Below, one piece after another: positions 1 through 9,429 of a stretch of 64,000 bases of DNA. Below the pieces are notes generated by a model that worked only from the letters and a program-made list of their open reading frames with translations, was not told the origin of the DNA and ran no database searches. The stretch's first letter is position 1, and each line of letters starts with the position of its first letter. Origin of the DNA: Elgaria multicarinata webbii (taxonomy: Eukaryota; Chordata; Lepidosauria; Squamata; Anguidae); NCBI RefSeq assembly GCF_023053635.1, contig NC_086182.1, forward strand, positions 7,403,001 to 7,467,000, in the 5' to 3' direction. The translations under genes and the position numbers were made by a program.

Positions 1-620
1 GAAGCTGTAGGCAACTATGGGCTCCAGAAGGCCCAATCTCTTGTTGTTCAAAGACTAATAGATCTAGATCTACAGCATTTAAGAACTGCTGCTAACAAAT
101 CTTGCTCTCCACTGCTCTACAATAATTTTAATAACTATGGGCTCACTGTAGCTTTATATCTATATGCTTTAACCATTCCCAAGTATAGGAGAGCATTTAC
201 CCTTGCTCACTTTAATGTGTTGCTATCAGCATTACTAGAAGGACGATTTAGTAAAATACTGGTTAATGAACAAATAGGTCCCTGTGGTTCTGGAGCAATA
301 GAATCTGTTGAACATGTCATTTTGCATTGTAACATGTATGAGGAATGCAGAAAAAAGTTAATCTTTCCTTTATTAACAGCCTTTTCTGGATATAGTCCCA
401 CAACGTTGGTATTGATCTGTTTAAGGGATGTGTCCTCCCATATTACTGAAAGGGTCTCTAAGTTTCTCATGACCTCAATGCAAATTAGAAAAATAACATT
501 GCAGTCCTTCTGAGAGAAGTAACTCACCAAGCTGTATTTTGTTTTTATGTCACTTTTTATCTATCCTTTGTATGTTTTGGTGTTGATTTTGCTGGTCTGT
601 GACCGTAATAAATAACAATG
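1..620 (+). mobile_element. Non-LTR (LINE) retrotransposon, 3' end of the reverse-transcriptase ORF and 3' UTR
   Basis: The + strand around 180-513 reads as the C-terminus of a LINE ORF2, with an 'ALLEGRF' stretch followed by a Cys/His knuckle of the form C-G-S-G-x-I-E-S-V-E-H-x-x-x-x-C, as seen downstream of the RT domain in many non-LTR elements. A stop near 513 is followed by about 90 bases of 3' UTR that end at 'gtaataaataac'. The copy is 5' truncated or starts left of the window. It lies upstream of MAT2A exon 2 and so probably inside MAT2A intron 1. The clade is not resolved by eye. Confidence 0.65.
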
Positions 621-1098
621 ATGAAGTGGTTGGTGGGGAACACAGGGTGCTTTTGCACTCATGTCCTTGTGGGCTTCCCATAGGCCTTTCGGTGGCCACT
701 ATGTGAACAGAATGCTAGACTTCATAGGCCCCTGATCTAATCAGCACAGCTGTTCTTATGTACCTCTGGATCAGGAGGGGGCAACCTGGTGCTTTGGACT
801 GCAAGCCCCTTCACCTCTGCCAACATGGCGTATGGTCAGTTTATGGGATTTGTAGTCCAAAACATCTGGTGGGCACTGGTTTGCTTACCTCTGTTCTAGA
901 TAACAATGTCTTGCCTTAAAAACTGCAGCTATCTCTAGCAAGACTGCTAAACCTCTGTCACAGCTGATTCTTCAGCTTTTGTAGTCTTAAATTTTTAAGA
1001 GTAAATTTGTTTCTTCAGGACTAACAATATATATTGATGTGGCAGCTCCATGTCTTGGTGCCTATTGTATTTTGTATATAGGCAGGATATAAATTGAA

Positions 1099-1101
1099 GT
1101 A

Positions 1102-1140
<39 letters not shown>
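1099..1140. repeat. (AAT)n microsatellite
   Basis: An uninterrupted run of AAT triplets of about 40 bases. It directly follows a 'gcaggatataaattgaagtag' context typical of the tail of a retroposon, so it may have grown from a LINE or SINE 3' tail. Confidence 0.9.
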
Positions 1141-1468
1141 TCTTCACTCCCAGCTTTAGCCATATTTGGGGATTTTGCAGTAGTGGTGTCCCTTGTCTAT
1201 ATAAAATGCTAGCTATTAGATTCAATAATTTAGTTTACAGATTTTTAAAGTGCCCATAGAATGTTGTAAGGTTTTGCTTTTATATTTTTATATTGTATTT
1301 TTAATCTCTTGCGCTAATTATTGTTAGTTGTGTTTATTCTTTTAGTGTCATGTTATCTGCCCAGAGAATTGTTGTTGGAGGACTAAAAATATAATAAATG
1401 TGGTCTCTGGATTAAATGTCATTTATAGCCTATAGAGGCAATGGTTTTGGCTTTTAACTGGCTTAATA

Positions 1469-1545
1469 TTTATTTATTTATTTATTACATTTTTATACCG
1501 CCCAATAGCCGAAGCTCTCTGGGCGGTTCACAATAGCACATATTA
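1469..1545 (-). mobile_element. LINE 3' tail fragment ('accgcccaatagccgaagc' type)
   Basis: The run of TTTA units followed by 'ataccgcccaatagccgaag' and 'ctctctgggcggttcac' is nearly identical to the start of the longer L2-like element at 36125-36850. This is a short 3' end of the same family in minus orientation. Confidence 0.7.
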
Positions 1546-1639
1546 CACAAGGTTAATAGCTTTCTAAGGATAGCTGAAGCATGTGAACAGCTCTGATAGC
1601 ATTTGGGGCTTTCAGTGCTCTGCAATAAAATATATTACA

Positions 1640-1772
1640 GCCTTCTGCAACCTGGTGCCCACCAGATGATTTAGACTACCACTCCCATCAGCCTCAGACA
1701 GCATGGCTAATGGTCAGGAATGCTGGGAGTTGTAATCCAAAACATCTGGAAGGCACCAAGTTGGAGAAGGCT
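1640..1772. mobile_element. Palindromic hAT-like MITE ('ccaacctggtgccctccag' family)
   Basis: A hairpin-like unit running from 'cagccttctgcaacctggtg' to 'caccaagttggagaaggctg', with a centre carrying 'gactaccactcccatcagcc' and 'gggagttgtaatccaaaaca'. The two halves are imperfect reverse complements. At least ten more or less decayed copies occur in the window: about 786-893, 2022-2124, 2382-2482, 4584-4691, 5402-5537, 16328-16418, 18095-18180, 39547-39607, 41558-41690 and 58532-58640. Confidence 0.7.
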
Positions 1773-2021
1773 GTATTACAGTGTGGCTTGGTGGTCTTGT
1801 ATTTGACTGAAAACAGCTTTAGTTATAGGATGGCAGTAAATTAAATTTACGTTTAGGATGTTAGTTTCTAGATATTTGGGCAGATATATTATAACCAGCT
1901 TCTTTCTTTCTACTTACAGAAGTGAATGCAGTATTGCAGTACTTGAATTGCAGCAGTAATAGGGAATTGGGTGTGAATGTCTAAGTAGAAATGAGTGAAT
2001 GGGAAATTGGGCTGTTGCATG

Positions 2022-2124
2022 TAATACAGCCTTCCAGCATGCTTCACCATTGCCCATAATGCCTAGGGCTGATGAGATTTGAAGTCCAAAACACCTGGAG
2101 GGCACCAGGTTGAGGAAGGCTGAT
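2022..2124. mobile_element. Palindromic hAT-like MITE, partial copy
   Basis: Contains 'acagccttccagcatgct' at the left, then 'gaagtccaaaacacctggag' and 'ggcaccaggttgaggaaggc' at the right. It is the same palindromic family as the copy at 1640-1772, with the left half shortened. Confidence 0.6.
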
Positions 2125-2594
2125 TTAAAAAGTAGATAGGTTAACTAAAGCTCTAGTGAGGAAAGACACTTAATGTTGTTCTTAAGATAACTTTGGTTCA
2201 GGTGTTTTAATAGGGAAAGAGAAGGTTGTCTTTGCTAACAAGAAATAGTAGTTTTTATTATATATTTCATTTGGTGATATATCAAAGGTCCCGATATTGA
2301 GGTTTGGTAATAGTTTATCTACCTATCAATTACGAACTTGTAATGAGGATAATGATATCAAAATAAATTAAAATAGTTTTCAAGGACCTGCGGCACTCCA
2401 GATGTTATTGGACTGAACTCAGTCCCAGTCAGCATGTTTGATGGAATTTGCAGTTCATCAGCACCTGGAGGGTCATAGGTTCTCCATACCTGTCATAAAA
2501 GAACAAAAGCAAGAAAAACCTAGCAGCTGCAACTTTAAAGATGTAAAATAGAAGTGACAAGGTTTGGAAAGTAATGGAAGTTTTCTGATTTCAG

Positions 2595-5251
2595 ATAAGA
2601 TTTGTGATCAAATTAGCGATGCTGTCCTTGATGCACATATTAAACAAGATCCAAATGCCAAAGTAGCCTGTGGTGAGTAGTCTTGCCCATTATGTGGGGA
2701 ATGGTAGCTGCTGGGAATGTAATCAGTGAGAGCTGCAACTCTTTGGTACTTCAAATTGATGTTGCCAATTCTGTGTTCTTATGTAGAAACTGCTGCAAAG
2801 ACTGGAATGATCCTCCTAGCTGGGGAGATCACATCCACCGCTGCAGTGGACTATCAGAAAATTGTTCGGGAAACAATCAAGCACATTGGCTACGATGATT
2901 CCTCAAAAGGTAAGTAGATTAGCTGCATATTGGACCTTCGCTTTGAATAGAAAGGTTTTGATTGTTAATGTTTGTTTGTGCTAAGCTTAAATTGTGTATT
3001 CTAGGCTTTGACTACAAGACATGCAATGTTTTGGTTGCCCTGGAGCAGCAGTCCCCTGACATAGCTCAGGGAGTCCATCTTGACAGAAAGGAAGAAGATG
3101 TTGGTGCTGGAGATCAGGTTGGTGTTAATGGGTTGTGGGTTAATTTTAATAGGTATATAATGTGCAATCCTAAAACTTCACTGTTGGATGTGAAGATTAC
3201 AATCACCCCCTTCTGCTTCTTACTATTTATAGGGTTTGATGTTTGGCTATGCTACTGATGAGACGGACGAATGCATGCCCCTGACCCTTCTCCTAGCACA
3301 CCAGCTGAATGCAAAGCTGGCAGAGCTCCGTCGTAACCATACCTTGCCCTGGCTGCGACCAGATTCTAAAACTCAGGTAAATGTCTTGACTTGAATCTCC
3401 TGCTCAATTAAATGCTGCAGAGAGGCAGTAAGAAGAAGAAACTTCACTTGCAAGGAGAAGCTATAGTATATATTTTCTGTAGATACTTCTCTGTTAAGGT
3501 CTTTAAACTACAACCAAAAGGTCTGCAGAAGGTACTTACTGGCAATGCAAAAATTCTGATCTTTTCCTTGGCTCCCTTTCAGGTGACTGTGCAGTACAGG
3601 CAGGATCGTGGTGCTGTCATCCCTATTAGAGTCCACACAATTGTCATTTCTGTTCAACATGATGAGAAAATTGGTCTGGATGAGATGAGGGATGCTTTGA
3701 AAGAGAAAGTGGTCAGAACTGTTGTGCCTGCAAAATACCTGGATGATGATACTGTCTATCACCTGCAGCCTAGTGGCCGTTTTGTAATTGGTGGCCCCCA
3801 GGTATGACAAGGCTGGGATTCTTGTTTCTTGCCTAATCTGGATAAATATAGTGCCTTTTAACAGCCAAGCCAGTTAAATGCCGTGTACAGTCAGGGAACT
3901 GTGTAAAAACGCAAGCAGAATGTATAACAGCTGTCAAACCGGATGATCGTTAAAACTCTTCAGAAGGTCTTGGCTTGCTGAGAGCATGGCAACCCTGTGT
4001 GTTCATCCAGAGATGTGATGGATTCTCTACAAAGGTTAGCAAAAGACGTAATGAATGTAATTGTTGATTGCAGGGGGATGCTGGCTTGACTGGCCGGAAG
4101 ATAATTGTTGACACCTATGGTGGCTGGGGAGCACATGGAGGTGGTGCTTTCTCTGGTAAAGACTACACAAAAGTCGACCGTTCGGCTTCTTATGCTGCTC
4201 GCTGGGTTGCAAAGTCCCTTGTAAAGTCTGGTCTTTGTCGGAGAGTGCTTGTTCAGGTATGTTCAACATGTTGCTTTTGAGCTGAAATTTTTTTGAGTTC
4301 CCAGGACTACAACACAGTGAAATTAGTATTAGAAGACAATGTTAAATGGGCACCACTGGGTTTAAGATGTTACTTTAAGACTGTGTGTGTTAAGCTTAAT
4401 AAGTTCAAATTTATCAGAAGATTGAAATTGTATAGAAAGCTGATGTTTCTAGGGTCTATTAGGCAGTTAAGGCACAGTAATGACCAAGTGAGGTAGGTGC
4501 TGGTAATGCCTGAAATTGTGTGGACCTCATAATAAAATCTTCTCACAACACCCGAATCAAAAGTTGGATTCTAAATTGTAGAACAGCCTTCTCCAACCTG
4601 GTGCCCTCAAGAGCATCAGCCCCAGCAATGATCAGGAATGCTAGGAATTGTAGTCTAAAACGTTGGCGGGCACTAGGTTGGGGGAAGGCTGCTATAGAAA
4701 GACACCAGGATCAGAATTCAATTTGAAAATACTACAATAACTTTGTCAGAGGCATGTTTAGAAGGAAAGGTTAGAGTAAAATGTTGGCAGTAGTCATGTG
4801 AGGAGAGAGGGAATCACTTGGTGATTGAAGCCACTGCATATTTTAATGCTTGTGATTTATATTAACCTTGCTCTCAGGTCTCCTATGCCATTGGAGTGGC
4901 CCATCCACTGTCAGTCTCGATTTTCCATTATGGCACCTCTCAAAAGACTGAGTATGAGCTGCTAGACATTGTGAAGAAGAATTTTGACCTCCGCCCAGGG
5001 GTCATTGTCAGGTAAAACATGGTGGTGCATGTACATGTATAAAGACGGACACATAGGAGGTAATAAGGATGGGGTGAGGTGTAAATGAGGTGGCATGGCC
5101 CTTATACCAAGGTGTTGTCCTCCCCACAACTCTATGGACTCCACCTACAAAGTGGCAAAGGAAAATAGTTTGCCAAACACCAAGTGTTTTGATGTGTCGT
5201 GATCACAGGAAGTGGTTGCAATCTCAAATTGGAGGTAAATCCCCTGCAGTA

Positions 5252-5292
<41 letters not shown>

Positions 5293-6592
5293 GATTTGGG
5301 GTGCATTTATCTCGGGATAACAAGGTGGGCAATTGCTCTTTGATATGTAGTGGCTAAAAGGGAGGGCTTGGGCAGGTTCCCTCAAACACTATATTCTAGA
5401 CCAGCCTTCCCCAACCTGGTGCCCTCCAGATGTTTTGGACTACAACTTCAAGCATTCCTGACCACTAGTCATACTGGTTACGGCTGGTGGGAGTTGAAAT
5501 CCAAAACATTTGAAGGGCACCAGGTTGGGCAAAGCTGCTCTAGACAAGTTGAGATGCTTTGGCCCAGGTAGTAATACATATGTTTCTGTGTGATCGGCCA
5601 CTTTTATCCTAGAACATTCTTATGATGCTTTGTCAGTTCATGATGTAACATGCCTAGGGGATATATGGGGAAGGTGGGGGAAACGTTCTAGGATAAAAGT
5701 GGCCGATCACACAGAAACATACATGTTACTATCTGGCCAAAGCAGCTCAATTGCACTTGAGTCAGAAATATTATAAGCTATGCCTAATATTAAAGCCTTT
5801 CTTCTAAACATGGCCAGTGGTGTATTAAGTGATTACACTTCAAACTTTTAAAAAAAATGTACCAAAGAAAACAAAACTGCAGCCCACACAGGAGCACTGA
5901 TTTGCTTTGCTCCAAGAACATTAAACCTACCTTCCAGAGATCTATTTGCTATTCATTTTGGGCTAATCATGTAAGGTTACTGATGGCTAAGACTAGCTAG
6001 CTCTTTTACTAGGTGCCTAGTCCCATCTAGGACTCCAATGTGTGAAGTTGGGGGTGCTTAGCTCTGCAAACACAGCAGTTCAAAGCTGTGTCTACACTTT
6101 TTGCTAACTGCTTCTAGAAGCCTCATGTTGGAAGTGGGCAGGTTTGGTTGGAATAAGAGCTGGTTATTCAGATAGGAAGTACCATTCCCAGTGGAGAGAT
6201 ATGTGGTGATCTGCAGTTGGATGTAGCCATTCATAATGAAGGTAAGTATTCTGTAATGCCAGTTGAGCCCAGAGGCTTAGACTTCCTTGGGACATGTTTG
6301 CGCTGTTGTCTGTGGCACTCAGAATGGGAACAAACAACAATCTAATCCTTGTACAAGTCCACCATTGGCCTCTTGTTTTGGGCCTGCAGCATTGATCATC
6401 ACTGGTAAGAAGTGGCCCTTTCACGTATAGCTGCTGTATGCTTTATTTGGTGAATGCCCTGTATTGAGTTACGGACTTGTATATTCCAGGGATCTGGATC
6501 TGAAGAAGCCTATTTATCAGAAGACTGCAGCCTATGGTCACTTTGGTAGGAACAACTTCCCATGGGAAGTCCCCAAAAAGCTTAAATACTGA
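2595..6592 (+). CDS. MAT2A: S-adenosylmethionine synthase isoform type-2, exons 2-9 (5' partial)
   Basis: Makes S-adenosylmethionine from methionine and ATP in cytosol and nucleus. Exons with canonical splice sites are 2595-2672, 2787-2909, 3005-3117, 3233-3376, 3583-3801, 4074-4256, 4878-5011 and 6490-6592. Their lengths (78, 123, 113, 144, 219, 183, 134) match what I recall of human MAT2A, and phases agree throughout. They encode 364 residues after a split Asp codon; with about 30 residues of exon 1 this gives the family's 395. Visible motifs are [15 protein letters not shown], the GAGDQG loop, the [16 protein letters not shown] phosphate loop and the C-terminus VPKKLKY, which is MAT2A-like rather than MAT1A-like. 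Substitutions relative to human include I for L in DAHIKQDP and TEYELL for SERELL. Exon 1 is missing from the window. MAT2A-like paralogues exist in some vertebrates, so a paralogue is possible, but the 3' UTR hairpins argue for MAT2A proper. Confidence 0.95.
4074..4256 (+). CDS. MAT2A: MAT2A exon 7, phosphate-binding glycine-rich loop
   Basis: Encodes [19 protein letters not shown] and then [18 protein letters not shown]. The GGGAFSGKD segment is the conserved P-loop-like motif of MAT enzymes that holds the ATP triphosphate. The exon ends at RRVLVQ before a gt donor. All residues expected of a working enzyme are present here. Confidence 0.93.
4584..4691. mobile_element. Palindromic hAT-like MITE in MAT2A intron 7
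   Basis: Ends are 'cagccttctccaacctggtg' and 'ggttgggggaaggctg'. The flanks TTGTAGAA and CTATAGAA agree at 6 of 8 positions, as expected for an aged 8-bp target duplication. Confidence 0.65.
5252..5292. repeat. Compound (TG)n(GA)n microsatellite
   Basis: About ten TG dinucleotides run directly into about ten GA dinucleotides inside MAT2A intron 8. Confidence 0.9.
5402..5537. mobile_element. Palindromic hAT-like MITE with 8-bp target-site duplication
   Basis: Starts 'cagccttccccaacctggtg' and ends 'caccaggttgggcaaagctg'. It is flanked by TTCTAGAC on the left (5394-5401) and CTCTAGAC on the right (5538-5545), seven of eight bases matching. An 8-bp duplication and CAG-type ends fit the hAT superfamily. 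The copy at 4584-4691 has the same ends with 6/8 matching flanks. Confidence 0.7.
5550..5750. repeat. Strong inverted repeat (foldback/MITE) in MAT2A intron 8
   Basis: The inner arms 5581-5615 and 5685-5719 are perfect reverse complements over 35 bases (left arm begins tgtttctgtgtgatcggcca). Homology continues outward at roughly 80% (left 'gatgctttggcccaggtagt', right arm reverse complement 'gctgctttggccagatagta'). The loop is 69 bases. As RNA this would fold into a long stem. No convincing target duplication was found at the outer ends; TA flanks the inner arms. Confidence 0.85.
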
Positions 6593-6616
6593 ACATGTTG
6601 GGCTTCTTTCCCCAGA

Positions 6617-6649
6617 CCTGTTGGTGTACATTACAGAGAAACCTTCAGG
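6617..6649 (+). promoter_or_regulatory. MAT2A: MAT2A hairpin 1, METTL16 m6A site
   Basis: Stem CCTG-TT-GGT pairs with ACC-TT-CAGG across a loop of gtacat plus the nonamer TACAGAGAA (6632-6640). It lies 25 bases after the stop codon, as in mammals. In mammals METTL16 methylates or lingers on this hairpin and so promotes splicing of the last intron when SAM is scarce. Confidence 0.85.
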
Positions 6650-7321
6650 CTCTCCTGTGGGAAAGAGCCCCGTTCCCTAAACTGGTTCTGTCCTTCTCTG
6701 CTCTTAACTTGGCACACTCTGTCCATTGCTATGAATATTAGTCCTCTGGGGACCGCAAATTGCACTGTGCTTTCTCCTCTTCCTGGTGTGCTTGACGTAT
6801 GAGTAGAACCAGTTGAGCATAGGCGCTATATGTAATATATAGAGAAAAACAGACTGTAATCAAAACCGTGTTTCAGTCTAATCCTTTGTATTGCCCAAAG
6901 GTTAACAATTCTTCCCATTCAAAAAACAAACAAGAAATTTCCCTTGTAACGTGCACAGTCTGTGGTTCCACATACATTCTGGATACCTAGAGCAGCACTG
7001 TGCAATGACTTGATTCTATTGAGAATATAAAGCCCATGTTTCTGTTCCCCAACTCTGGTCAGTCTCATGTGAGCCATCACCACCACTGTAGCAGATAGCC
7101 TTGCATGCAACACAAGTTCCATTTGGAGCTTCAGTTTTTAAATGGAGGCAATTCTGGTTCAGCAATCAATGATCTTATGCTCTAAAATTCAGTCAGCACC
7201 CTTTTTTAATCATTTCCTGCTCTTTTGGGGGGGGGATGTATGTGTTAAGGTTTGAAAAATCCTATGCACACTTTTAGCACTAGCCAAACCTCACCATCTT
7301 TATCAAATGGGCTCTTGGCCA

Positions 7322-7354
7322 ACCTTGTGGCGTATTACAGAGAAGTCACAGGGT
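7322..7354 (+). promoter_or_regulatory. MAT2A: MAT2A hairpin 2, METTL16 m6A site
   Basis: The ten-pair stem ACCTTGTGGC / GTCACAGGGT closes a loop of gtat plus TACAGAGAA (7336-7344). In mammals the 3' UTR hairpins of this class tune mRNA decay by SAM level. Confidence 0.88.
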
Positions 7355-7483
7355 CGTACGCAAGGTCTGTAGGCTGCACACTTTTGGCACCTGGAATTTT
7401 TTTTCTTTAGAGCCAAGAACTTCATATTGCACAAAACTCCCAGGGTTTATTTTCTAAGCCAGGTCCAAACTGCATTCTGAAGT

Positions 7484-7509
7484 ACTGGTGTAGCTACAGA
7501 GAAGCCAGT
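7484..7509 (+). promoter_or_regulatory. MAT2A: MAT2A hairpin 3, METTL16 m6A site
   Basis: Stem ACTGGT / GCCAGT (closing U-G wobble) with loop gtagc plus TACAGAGAA (7495-7503). Confidence 0.87.
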
Positions 7510-7598
7510 TCCCTTTAGAGTTCAAGTGCATTTGGAAAGGACGTGGGGAGAAACCCTACATACTTGAAACTTTTTAATTGCTTATTTATTGTGTTTTT

Positions 7599-7633
7599 GA
7601 GACTGGGTGTGAGTACAGAGAAGCCCTTGTCTC
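7599..7633 (+). promoter_or_regulatory. MAT2A: MAT2A hairpin 4, METTL16 m6A site
   Basis: Stem GAGAC-T-GGGT / GCCC-TT-GTCTC with loop gtgag plus TACAGAGAA (7614-7622). The closing pair is again a U-G wobble. Confidence 0.88.
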
Positions 7634-7700
7634 AAATGGCAGCTTTTAAACTTTATTTTGACACCATGAATTCCTTGACAGTTTCCAGCATTCCTTGATA

Positions 7701-7732
7701 GGCCAAGGTGTCCTACAGAAAAGCCTTGGGCC
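7701..7732 (+). promoter_or_regulatory. MAT2A: MAT2A hairpin 5, METTL16 m6A site (A variant of the nonamer)
   Basis: Stem GGCCAAGGT / GCCTT-G-GGCC with loop gtcc plus TACAGAAAA (7714-7722). This is the UACAGAAAA form permitted by the METTL16 consensus UACAGARAA. Confidence 0.87.
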
Positions 7733-7812
7733 ATAACCTACAGGGGGTCTGGCTTGTGTAAAACAGGGGTGGGCAGTGCTAGGGGAAACTGGCCTTGGGA
7801 GAGGCAAACTTG

Positions 7813-7837
7813 GTTGGTGTTGTACAGAGAAGCCAGC
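7813..7837 (+). promoter_or_regulatory. MAT2A: MAT2A hairpin 6, METTL16 m6A site
   Basis: Stem GTTGGT / GCCAGC with loop gttg plus TACAGAGAA (7823-7831). It is the last of the array, about 130 bases before the poly(A) signal. Confidence 0.86.
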
Positions 7838-7960
7838 TTGTTTACCTGCCCATCCCATGGCCAATGCCCTGAGCAGGAAGTGCCTTTTGCGTTCCACTTT
7901 TTTCCTGGGCATTTATGACATATGTCTGGTTCTTGAAATTCCAAGTTGACTAAAGATCTT

Positions 7961-7966
7961 AATAAA
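7961..7966 (+). terminator. MAT2A: MAT2A poly(A) signal AATAAA
   Basis: Canonical AATAAA in 'gatcttaataaagtgctagg', followed about 20-30 bases later by a GT-rich stretch ('gttgtgttattttgtgtctg') suitable as a downstream element. Cleavage is expected near 7980-7990. Confidence 0.85.
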
Positions 7967-8503
7967 GTGCTAGGTTCTATCTGAGTTGTGTTATTTTGTG
8001 TCTGGTCTGTTTTGCAAGGTTAGAACAATGGGCTTCATGACTTAAAGGTGTGTACTATTTAATTACATTTACAACCTAGGAGCTCACGGTGGCAGCCATG
8101 GCCTTCTCATTTTATCCTCCACTGCCCTGTGAGGAGGGTTAAGCTGATGGTAACTGGCCTAAGGTCACTCAGTGAGTTACATGGTTAGTTGGGAATATGA
8201 ACCTAGGTCTCCCCAGTCCTATTGTGATGCTAACCACTGGCTCTACTAGATTAGGAATAAGGAACTGTTCTTTGAGCCCATTATGAACATTCGCTGTCTT
8301 GCATACTAGAGACAAGGATGTGCTTTTACCATACAGCAATTGTCCTTTTAAGATTGTATCTCCTGTCCTTATGTATTTGTAGCACAAGCCAGTAAGCCCA
8401 AATTGCAGCTAAGAAAGCCCAAATTGCAATCTATATTAATGCTTAACTCAAATTCTCCCTCTAGTCAGATTTGGCATGTTAAGCTTTTATAGGTGAGTGA
8501 TTT

Positions 8504-8735
8504 TATTTATTTTATTGCATTTATATCCCGCCTTTTTTCCTCTTAAGGAACCCAAGGTGGTGTACATAATCCTCCTCCGTTCCATTTTATCCTCACAACA
8601 ACAACCCTGTCAGGTAGGTTGAACTGAGAGTGTGACTGGCCCAAAGTCACCCAGTGAGCTTCCATGGCCGAGTGGGGACTAGAACCCAGATCTCCCGACT
8701 CTCAGTACAACACTTTAGCCACTACGCCACACTGG
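8504..8735 (-). mobile_element. tRNA-derived CORE-SINE-like (MIR-like) element
   Basis: On the minus strand it reads from 'cagtgtggcgtagtggctaa' (tRNA-like head), through a CORE-like 'cactgggtgactttgggcca', to a LINE-like tail ending 'gcgggatataaatgcaataa'. The same layout recurs at 8090-8250 (older, minus), 18915-19260 (plus), about 19720-19870 (minus fragment), 53545-53785 (minus) and 56945-57165 (plus). Confidence 0.75.
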
Positions 8736-9429
8736 CTGTGAGCCTTTTGCACACGGCAGGTTCATGCAATACATGTTAGCGGGTCTTTTGCAGCCCTAAC
8801 TACCAAGAAGCATCTTAAATACTTTTCCCTCCTTTAAAGCAGCTATGGTTAGATAGGCCTGTGCATGGTCCTTGGCAGTGCAGAATTTGGCTTCTTTGAG
8901 AACCAGTTCGCTTCAAAATAACAGGCCTCCAGCCATAGCAGAGACTTCGTTAAGTTTTGAAGGCCTGATTTGGGCTTTGCTTTCCCTCTGTACTTGAAAG
9001 CTTCTTTCCTGGCTGGTGGTATTGACTTGGAAAAAAGAGTGCCACCCTGGTGATTGAATTGTTTCCTTTGTCCAGTTCTTTTAAAACCTCAGGCAGATGC
9101 TCTTTTTTGGCTAGTTGACCTGCATGCAAGACCAGCCTGTGTTTGGCAGGGAGAGTGAAATGCCTAACTTTAGCAGCTGCTAAATTAACTCACTGACCTC
9201 ATTCTCTGGACACCGAGAAGCTTCCTTGTGCACATGCGTTGTGCTACTAATCTCTTGTTTCCCTAAAGTCTGATGCATTAAGGGTGATGACCTGCTCCCA
9301 TGTGACACTCCCCGCATAGGCTTATCTGTTTCTCTTCAACAGGGCTGCCCTCTAGATGTTGGGCTCCAATACTCAGCAGCCCCAGCCAACATGGCTGTTA
9401 AGTTCTTTGTTTCCAGGTTTCTCACTCCT

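Larger units (their letters stand above)
620..2594. other. Non-coding stretch, probably MAT2A intron 1, with MITE copies and a microsatellite
   Basis: No exon was found here. The expected MAT2A exon 1, which should encode the residues ending in the GEGHP motif, is not visible, so it is likely left of the window. The stretch holds palindromic hAT-like MITE copies at about 786-893, 1640-1772, 2022-2124 and 2382-2482, an (AAT)n run and a LINE tail at 1469-1545. Confidence 0.6.
5012..6489 (+). other. MAT2A: MAT2A intron 8 (last intron; SAM-regulated retained intron in mammals)
   Basis: A 1478-bp intron between exons 8 and 9, with donor 'g|gtaaaacatg' and acceptor 'atattccag|g'. In mammals this last intron is retained and its splicing is promoted by METTL16 when SAM is low. 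Here it contains a TG/GA microsatellite (5252-5292), a palindromic MITE with near-perfect 8-bp target repeats (5402-5537) and a strong inverted repeat (5550-5750). Regulation in this species is inferred from the conserved hairpins downstream. Confidence 0.8.
6593..7985 (+). other. MAT2A: MAT2A 3' untranslated region
   Basis: Runs from the TGA at 6590-6592 to just past the AATAAA signal at 7961-7966. It holds six stem-loops with UACAGARAA in the loop (hp1-hp6, listed separately). The region has no competing reading frame of note. Confidence 0.85.

Noticed and set aside
1-2594. Search for MAT2A exon 1 upstream of 2595
   Set aside because: No sequence encoding the expected SESVGEGHP block was found on the plus strand, so exon 1 is not called in this window.
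5579-5721. TA target duplication around the inner arms of the MAT2A intron palindrome
   Set aside because: Inverted homology continues beyond the TA on both sides, so the TA pair is inside the repeat and is probably coincidental.
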